From Streptomyces clavifer (lineage in GTDB: Bacteria; Actinomycetota; Actinomycetes; Streptomycetales; Streptomycetaceae), in contig BMWJ01000002.1 of NCBI GenBank assembly GCA_014651175.1, positions 496,001 through 560,000 of the forward strand: DNA of 64,000 nt. Reading direction: 5' to 3'. The position numbers and the translations under genes were made by a program. Positions 59,141 to 64,000 of the stretch are shown here, one piece after another (the stretch's first letter is position 1; every line of letters starts with the position of its first letter). Under the pieces are notes generated by a model. The model ran no database searches and was not told where the DNA came from. It was given only the letters and a program-made list of their open reading frames with translations.

Positions 59141-60433
59141 ATGGAAGCAAGCCCCGTCGCGGCGCCGCGACCGGTGGCCGACCCGTACTCGGCGGCGACC
59201 ACCCGCCTGGTCCACCGGGCCCGGGAGGCCAGGCTGGCGGGTGAGCGCGCGGCCGCGGGCCCGCGCGCGGAGATCGACGCGTCCTGGAACCGTGCGCTGC
59301 GCAGCGGTGTCGATCCCGAGCAGTCGACGGAGAGCAGGCTGCTGGCGACCGAGGAGATCGAGCACCGGCGCAGGAGCACGCCCATCGGCGGGGTGATGCC
59401 GCTGCTGCGGGACGGGCTGGCCGTCATCGCGGACGCGACGCGGCAGATCATGGTCGTGACCGACGACGAGGGCCGGGTGCTGTGGCGCCAGGGCCACCCT
59501 GCCGTGATGCACCGGGCCAAGGACATCTGTCTGGAGGAGGGGGCCGCCTGGTCGGAGTCGGCGACGGGTACGAACGCCATCGGTACCGCGCTGGCCACCC
59601 GCGCCCCCGTCCAGGTCCACTCGGCCGAGCACTTCGTCCGGGTCCTGCACACCTGGACCTGCGCGGCGGCCCCGGTGCGCGATCCGCGCGACGGGCGGCT
59701 GGTGGGCATCGTCGACGTGAGCGGACCGGCGTCCGCCTTCCATCCGACGACGCTGGCCCTGGTCGGCTCGGTGGCCGCGCTCGCGGAGAGCGAGCTGCGG
59801 AACCGGCACCTGGTGGCGATCGAGCGGCTGCGGTCGGTGGCAGCGCCGATCCTGTGCCGGCTGGGCGGCCGGGCCCTGGTGGTGGACGCCCACGGATGGC
59901 CGGCCGCGGTCAGCGGGATGCCGCCCGTGGACCGGCTCCCGCTGCCCAGGTCGATGCGGCCGGGCCAGGTGTGGCTGGCCTCGCTCGGCATGTGCCGCGT
60001 GGAGCCGCTGCCGGGCGGCTGGCTGGTGCGGGTCGCGGACGGCTCGCCGGACGGGCCGCCCCGCCGGGTGGTGCTCGACCTGAGCCGGGAGCGGGGGCTC
60101 GCGGTCCATGTGACGGGTCCGGTGGGCACGTGGTCCCGCCGGCTCTCACCGCGTCACGCGGAGCTGCTGTACGCGCTGGCCCTGCACCGGGAGGGGCGCA
60201 CCGCGGCGGAGCTGGCCCAGGACCTCTTCGGCGACCCGACGAGGACGGTGACGGTGCGGGCCGAGATCTCCCGGGTACGGCGCCATCTCGCGGAGGTGCT
60301 CGCCCACCGCCCGTACCGCTTCGACGAGGAGGTCGAGGTCGAGGTGGTCCATCCGGACCAGCCGGCCGACCTGCTGCCCCGCTCGACGGCTCCGGTGGTG
60401 GTCAGGGCACGTGCGTCCGCCGGTGCGGTGTGA
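59141..60433 (+). CDS. GAF-domain transcriptional regulator
   Basis: A 430-residue regulator resembling the N-terminal half of AcoR-type activators. Residues 50-240 include the GAF sensor (IMVVTDDEGRVLWRQGH, then EGAAWSESATGTNAIGTALA, then HTWTCAAAPVRDPRDGRLVG). No AAA+ sigma-54 module follows. Instead the C-terminus has a winged-helix-like segment (LSPRHAELLYALALHREGRT, then LAQDLFGDPTRTVTVRAEIS with RVRRHL). ATG at 59141 follows GGGGGAATCC. The perfect TTGCAA-containing dyad in its leader is a candidate binding site. Target genes are not evident. Confidence 0.85.
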   Translation: MEASPVAAPRPVADPYSAATTRLVHRAREARLAGERAAAGPRAEIDASWNRALRSGVDPEQSTESRLLATEEIEHRRRSTPIGGVMPLLRDGLAVIADATRQIMVVTDDEGRVLWRQGHPAVMHRAKDICLEEGAAWSESATGTNAIGTALATRAPVQVHSAEHFVRVLHTWTCAAAPVRDPRDGRLVGIVDVSGPASAFHPTTLALVGSVAALAESELRNRHLVAIERLRSVAAPILCRLGGRALVVDAHGWPAAVSGMPPVDRLPLPRSMRPGQVWLASLGMCRVEPLPGGWLVRVADGSPDGPPRRVVLDLSRERGLAVHVTGPVGTWSRRLSPRHAELLYALALHREGRTAAELAQDLFGDPTRTVTVRAEISRVRRHLAEVLAHRPYRFDEEVEVEVVHPDQPADLLPRSTAPVVVRARASAGAV

Positions 60434-60480
60434 GCGGGCCGGATGGGAGGGCGGGCGGGCGGCATGATTCCCTGGCGGCC

Positions 60481-61167
60481 ATGAGCAACCCCCTGCACGC
60501 CCCTGGTCCCCCGGAGTCCGGCTCTGCGGCTGTCCCGCGGTCCGACGCTCCGGCCCCGCCCGGTCCCGAGGAGTCCCCCTCCCGGACGTCCACCTCCGAA
60601 GTGACCGTCTGGTCCCTTGAACAGACGTCGCCCACCGATCTGAGCGCCTTTGCCGATCCTCCGCCCGGGGTGCGGATCGTGCGGTCCGGGACGCCGCTGC
60701 CCGAGTTCAGCCGGTTCCTCTACACCGCGGTGGGCGGCGACGTCCGCTGGACCGACCGCCTGGGGCTGACGTACGCGCAGTGGCGGGAGATCCTGGAGCG
60801 GCCCGGCGGCGAGACCTGGGTGGCGTACGAGAACGGGACGCCCGCCGGATTCATCGAGCTCGACTCGCAGGAGGGCGGCGTGGTCGAGATCGCCTACTTC
60901 GGGCTCATCCCGGCCTTCCGGGGCCGCCGGATCGGCGGCCACCTGCTGTCGTACGGGGTGGCGCGCGCCTGGGACCTCGCGGAGCGGCACCCCGGCCGGC
61001 TGCCCACCGAGCGGGTGTGGGTGCACACCTGCTCCGACGACGGTCCGCACGCCATGGACAACTACCTGCGCCGCGGGTTCCGGCTCTTCGACACCAGGAC
61101 CGAACGCGAGCCCGACGTGGCGCACCCGGGGCCCTGGCCCGGCGCGTACACGGAGACCTCGTACTGA
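60481..61167 (+). CDS. GNAT-family N-acetyltransferase
   Basis: A 228-residue acetyltransferase. Residues 1-45 are Pro/Ser-rich and variable. The GNAT core has VEIAYFGLIPAFRGRRIGGH (motif A, with the acetyl-CoA loop RGRRIGG) and HTCSDDGPHAMDNYLRRGF (motif B). ATG at 60481. The substrate cannot be deduced. It is co-directional with the GAF regulator, 47 bp downstream, and may be co-transcribed with it. Confidence 0.85.
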   Translation: MSNPLHAPGPPESGSAAVPRSDAPAPPGPEESPSRTSTSEVTVWSLEQTSPTDLSAFADPPPGVRIVRSGTPLPEFSRFLYTAVGGDVRWTDRLGLTYAQWREILERPGGETWVAYENGTPAGFIELDSQEGGVVEIAYFGLIPAFRGRRIGGHLLSYGVARAWDLAERHPGRLPTERVWVHTCSDDGPHAMDNYLRRGFRLFDTRTEREPDVAHPGPWPGAYTETSY

Positions 61168-61302
61168 CTTCCGTACCGGAAAAACAGCTTTGTCGACAGT
61201 CCGGACGTGACGGAGACCACAGCGTCTCACAATCCGGGACCATCTCGTCCACATGGTGGATCGTGGTGGACTGGCCCAAGATACGCGTGACACGCTTCCG
61301 TC

Positions 61303-61386
61303 ATGTCTGGAACTGGAATTGCCTTGGTGAGTCGGCGGCACGTCGACCTCGGCCGCATGTCCAGCGCCATCTGTCCGGCACGCTGA
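61303..61386 (+). CDS. Cysteine-containing leader peptide of the sulfur-assimilation operon
   Basis: A 27-codon ORF. The product starts MSGTGIALVSRRHVDLGRMS and ends with SSAICPAR, having one Cys near the C-terminus. This closely matches the conserved putative leader peptides found before sulfur genes in Streptomyces (SRRHVDL motif). It lies 116 bp upstream of the sulfite reductase gene. Ribosome stalling at the Cys codon under cysteine shortage is the accepted model for related leaders; here it is inference. No clear terminator hairpin was found in 61387-61502. Confidence 0.85.
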   Translation: MSGTGIALVSRRHVDLGRMSSAICPAR

Positions 61387-61502
61387 GAGACTCCAGCACC
61401 GCCGCGAACCCAGATCCCCGCATCACCCCTGCGCACCGCCGCGCCTCACGCGAGTGTGCAGTTCAGAGCCGCCCTCCTGCAGTCCCGAAGGACGTACTTG
61501 CC

Positions 61503-63200
61503 ATGGCCGCCAACCCCGAAAAGCCTGCTACCGCCACGCCCCGCCGCAAGGCCGGCCGGCACCGTGGCGAAGGTCAGTGGGCCATGGGTCACTTCACGCC
61601 ACTCAACGGGAACGAGCAGTTCAAGAAGGACGACGACAGTCTCAACGTGCGGACGCGCATTGAGACGATCTACTCCAAGCGCGGATTCGACTCCATCGAC
61701 CCGAACGACCTGCGCGGACGGATGCGCTGGTGGGGCCTCTACACGCAGCGCCGCGCCGGCATCGACGGCGGCAAGACCGCGGTGCTGGAGCCCGAGGAAC
61801 TCGAGGACTCGTACTTCATGCTGCGGGTGCGCATCGACGGCGGACGGCTGACGACCACGCAGCTGCGGGTGATCGGTGAGATCTCCGAGCAGTACGCGCG
61901 CGGAACGGCCGACATCACCGACCGGCAGAACGTCCAGATGCACTGGATCCGCATCGAGGACGTCCCGGCGATCTGGGAGAAGCTGGAGGCCGTCGGGCTC
62001 TCCACGACCGAGGCGTGCGGCGACTGCCCCCGTGTGATCATCGGCTCTCCCGTGGCGGGCATCGCCGCGGACGAGATCATCGACGGCACGCCCGCGGTGG
62101 ACGAGATCCACGAGCGGTACATCGGCAGCCCCGAATTCTCCAACCTGCCGCGCAAGTTCAAGACGGCGATCTCCGGCTCCCCCGTCCAGGACGTGGTGCA
62201 CGAGATCAACGACATCGCCTTCGTGGGCGTCGACCACCCCGAGCACGGGCCCGGCTTCGACGTGTGGGTCGGCGGCGGTCTGTCCACGAACCCGCGGCTG
62301 GCCGAGCGCCTGGGCACCTGGGTCCCGCTGGACGAGGTCGCCGACGTCTGGGCCGGTGTCGTGGGCATCTTCCGCGACTACGGCTACCGCAGGCTCCGGA
62401 CACGCGCCCGCCTCAAGTTCCTGATGGCCGACTGGGGTCCCGCCAAGTTCCGCCAGGTACTGGAGGACGAGTACCTGAAGCGTCCGCTGCTGGACGGCCC
62501 CGCCCCCGCCGAACCCTCCTCCCGCTGGCGCGACCACATCGGCGTCCACCAGCAGCAGGACGGCCGTTTCTACGTGGGCTTCGCGCCGCGCGTCGGCCGG
62601 GTGGACGGCTCCACCCTGGCCAAGATCGCGGAGCTGGCCGAGGCGCACGGCTCGGGCCGGGTGCGCACCACCGTCGAGCAGAAGATGATCATCCTTGACG
62701 TGGAGCAGGACCAGGTCGCGTCCCTGTCCGCCGGGCTGGAGGCGCTGGACTTCCAGGTGAAGCCCTCCACGTTCCGCCGCGGCACCATGGCCTGCACCGG
62801 CATCGAGTTCTGCAAGCTGGCGATCGTCGAGACGAAGGCGCGGGGAGCCGCGCTGATCGACGAACTGGAGCGCCGCCTGCCGGACTTCGAGGAGCCGCTC
62901 ACCATCAACATCAACGGCTGCCCGAACGCCTGCGCCCGCATCCAGACCGCGGACATCGGCCTCAAGGGACAGCTGATGCTGGACTCCGAGGGCAACCAGG
63001 TCGAGGGGTACCAGGTGCACCTCGGCGGCGCACTCGGCCTGGAGGCCGGCTTCGGCCGCAAGGTCCGCGGTCTCAAGGTCACCTCGGCCGAACTCCCCGA
63101 CTACGTCGAGCGGGTGCTCGGCCGGTTCCAGGAGGAGCGCGAGGACGACGAGCGCTTCGCCACCTGGGCGGCCCGCGCCAGTGCGGAGTCCCTGTCATGA
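61503..63200 (+). CDS. sirA: Ferredoxin-dependent sulfite reductase (nitrite/sulfite reductase family)
   Basis: A 565-residue siroheme/[4Fe-4S] reductase. The cluster and siroheme ligands are Cys431 and Cys437 (CTGIEFC) and Cys473 and Cys477 (CPNAC). Two ferredoxin-like half domains and two siroheme domains are recognisable (TDRQNVQMHWIRIEDVPAIW; GGGLSTNPRLAERLG). Reduces sulfite to sulfide with electrons from ferredoxin. Assimilatory nitrite reduction is the alternative, but linkage to cysH and the Cys leader supports sulfite. ATG at 61503 follows GAAGGA. The stop overlaps the next start (ATGA). Confidence 0.94.
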   Translation: MAANPEKPATATPRRKAGRHRGEGQWAMGHFTPLNGNEQFKKDDDSLNVRTRIETIYSKRGFDSIDPNDLRGRMRWWGLYTQRRAGIDGGKTAVLEPEELEDSYFMLRVRIDGGRLTTTQLRVIGEISEQYARGTADITDRQNVQMHWIRIEDVPAIWEKLEAVGLSTTEACGDCPRVIIGSPVAGIAADEIIDGTPAVDEIHERYIGSPEFSNLPRKFKTAISGSPVQDVVHEINDIAFVGVDHPEHGPGFDVWVGGGLSTNPRLAERLGTWVPLDEVADVWAGVVGIFRDYGYRRLRTRARLKFLMADWGPAKFRQVLEDEYLKRPLLDGPAPAEPSSRWRDHIGVHQQQDGRFYVGFAPRVGRVDGSTLAKIAELAEAHGSGRVRTTVEQKMIILDVEQDQVASLSAGLEALDFQVKPSTFRRGTMACTGIEFCKLAIVETKARGAALIDELERRLPDFEEPLTININGCPNACARIQTADIGLKGQLMLDSEGNQVEGYQVHLGGALGLEAGFGRKVRGLKVTSAELPDYVERVLGRFQEEREDDERFATWAARASAESLS

Positions 63201-63376
63201 GCGGGCGTGCCGCGCCGTTCTACTGCCCGTACTGCGGTGACGAGGACCTGCGCCCGCACGAGGCCGGGCACGGCGCCTGGGAATGTGCTTCCTGCAATCG
63301 CGCGTTCCAGCTGAAGTTCCTGGGCCTGCTGGCCCACGGACTCCAGCGCGACGACGTGGAAGGGGACGGGACATGA
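63197..63376 (+). CDS. 59-residue zinc-ribbon protein of the sulfate-assimilation operon
   Basis: A small protein with two CxxC pairs (Cys10/Cys13 in YCPYCGDEDL and Cys30/Cys33 in WECASCNRAF), giving a rubredoxin/zinc-ribbon-like metal site. A hydrophobic FQLKFLGLLAHG helix follows. ATG overlaps the sulfite reductase stop, and its own stop overlaps the cysH ATG. This tight coupling implies a role in sulfur assimilation, perhaps as an electron carrier or metal-dependent partner. The same gene is typical of Streptomyces sulfur operons. Function unproven. Confidence 0.9.
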   Translation: MSGRAAPFYCPYCGDEDLRPHEAGHGAWECASCNRAFQLKFLGLLAHGLQRDDVEGDGT

Positions 63377-64000
63377 CGGACACGCTGCACACGGACGAGC
63401 TCACCGACGAGGCCCTGAAGGAGCTGGCCGGGCGGGCGGGGCGCGAGCTGGAGGACGCCTCCGCGCTCGACATCCTGAAGTGGGCCACCGACACCTTCGG
63501 CAAGCGGTTCTGCGTCACCTCCTCCATGGAGGACGCGGTCGTGGCGCACCTCGCCTCCCGCGTCGCCCCCGGCGTGGACGTCGTGTTCCTCGACACGGGT
63601 TACCACTTCGAGGAGACCATCGGCACCCGTGACGCGGTCGACGCGGTGATGGACGTCAACGTCATCACCCTGACGCCGCGGCGGACGGTGGCCGAGCAGG
63701 ACGCCGAGCACGGGCCGAAGCTCCACGACCGCGACCCCGACCTGTGCTGCGCGCTGCGCAAGGTCAAGCCGCTGGAAGAGGGCCTGACCGCGTACGGGGC
63801 CTGGGCGACGGGTCTGCGCCGCGACGAGTCCCCCACCCGGGCGAACACCCCGGTCGTCGGCTGGGACGAGAAGCGCCGCAAGGTCAAGGTCTCCCCGATC
63901 GCCCGCTGGACCCAGGACGACGTGGACGCGTACGTCGCCGAGCACGGCGTACTGACCAACCCGCTGCTGATGGACGGCTACGCCTCCGTCGGCTGCGCGC
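63373..64000 (+). CDS. cysH: Phosphoadenylyl/adenylyl-sulfate reductase, 3' end outside window
   Basis: The first 209 residues of a PAPS/APS reductase. The PP-loop-like core starts near FCVTSSMEDAVVAHL, followed by VVFLDTGYHFEET. Cys125-Cys126 (DLCCALRKVKPL) and Cys208 (SVGCA), the latter cut by the edge, match the CC...CxxC pattern of [4Fe-4S] adenylyl-sulfate reductases rather than cluster-free PAPS reductases. So APS is the likely substrate, producing sulfite for the upstream sulfite reductase. ATG at 63373 overlaps the zinc-ribbon gene stop. Confidence 0.93.
   Translation, partial: MTDTLHTDELTDEALKELAGRAGRELEDASALDILKWATDTFGKRFCVTSSMEDAVVAHLASRVAPGVDVVFLDTGYHFEETIGTRDAVDAVMDVNVITLTPRRTVAEQDAEHGPKLHDRDPDLCCALRKVKPLEEGLTAYGAWATGLRRDESPTRANTPVVGWDEKRRKVKVSPIARWTQDDVDAYVAEHGVLTNPLLMDGYASVGCA

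Overview
The window is high-GC actinobacterial DNA, almost certainly from a Streptomyces chromosome. The lineage markers are a sortase-anchored chaplin, an RNase Sa/barstar pair, a DmdR/IdeR-type iron box, a DUF2637 membrane protein, many GTG starts and frequent GTGA/ATGA gene overlaps. I saw no rRNA, tRNA, CRISPR array, transposase or phage gene.

Layout: 1-3413 is the 5' part of a large secreted subtilase. 3565-10280 is a minus-strand purine-oxidation operon (FAD, 2Fe-2S and molybdopterin subunits, an NCS2 purine permease and XdhC), read divergently from a PucR-type regulator. 12478-21409 is mixed: a TPR protein, a GntR regulator, an iron-regulated FhuF-like protein, a DUF2637 protein, an anti-sigma-like ATPase, the RNase/barstar pair, PoxB and a PP2C-like protein. 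21771-27824 holds a LuxR/TrmB-type regulator, a DUF456 protein, an Ada-AlkA fusion whose AlkA catalytic loop looks lost, RsgA preceded by a short upstream ORF, and an alpha/beta hydrolase with Cys at the nucleophile position.

27925-31782 is a cell-surface island: one secreted Cys-containing protein, two tandem paralogous secreted proteins with a conserved 5' inverted repeat, a Pro/Ala-repeat secreted protein, and a long LAxTG chaplin.

31851-47066 is best explained as a sialic-acid (N-acetylneuraminate) utilisation supercluster. On the minus strand is an ABC importer (lipoprotein, permease, permease-ATPase fusion, ATPase) ending in a NanA-type lyase. On the plus strand are a second NanA, NanK, NanE and a NanT-like MFS carrier. 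Two FadR-type GntR regulators and a CE7-type esterase lie between. A 19-bp near-palindrome recurs at three promoters (38476, 39407, 42894) and ties these units into one regulon. A decayed NEW3-like fragment sits inside the cluster.

47082-54765 is an acyl-CoA/beta-keto acid catabolic locus (MaoC, MHS transporter, thiolase and LysR on minus; CoA-transferase A/B and 3-hydroxyacyl-CoA dehydrogenase on plus). 54865-61167 holds a VOC protein, an AraC regulator, a BrkB-type membrane protein, an acyl-CoA dehydrogenase, a GAF regulator and an acetyltransferase. 61303 to the right edge is the start of a sulfate-assimilation operon: a Cys-containing leader peptide, ferredoxin-type sulfite reductase, a 59-residue zinc-ribbon protein and CysH, cut by the window edge.

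Coding calls rest on reading frames, motifs and family knowledge only; no database search was run.
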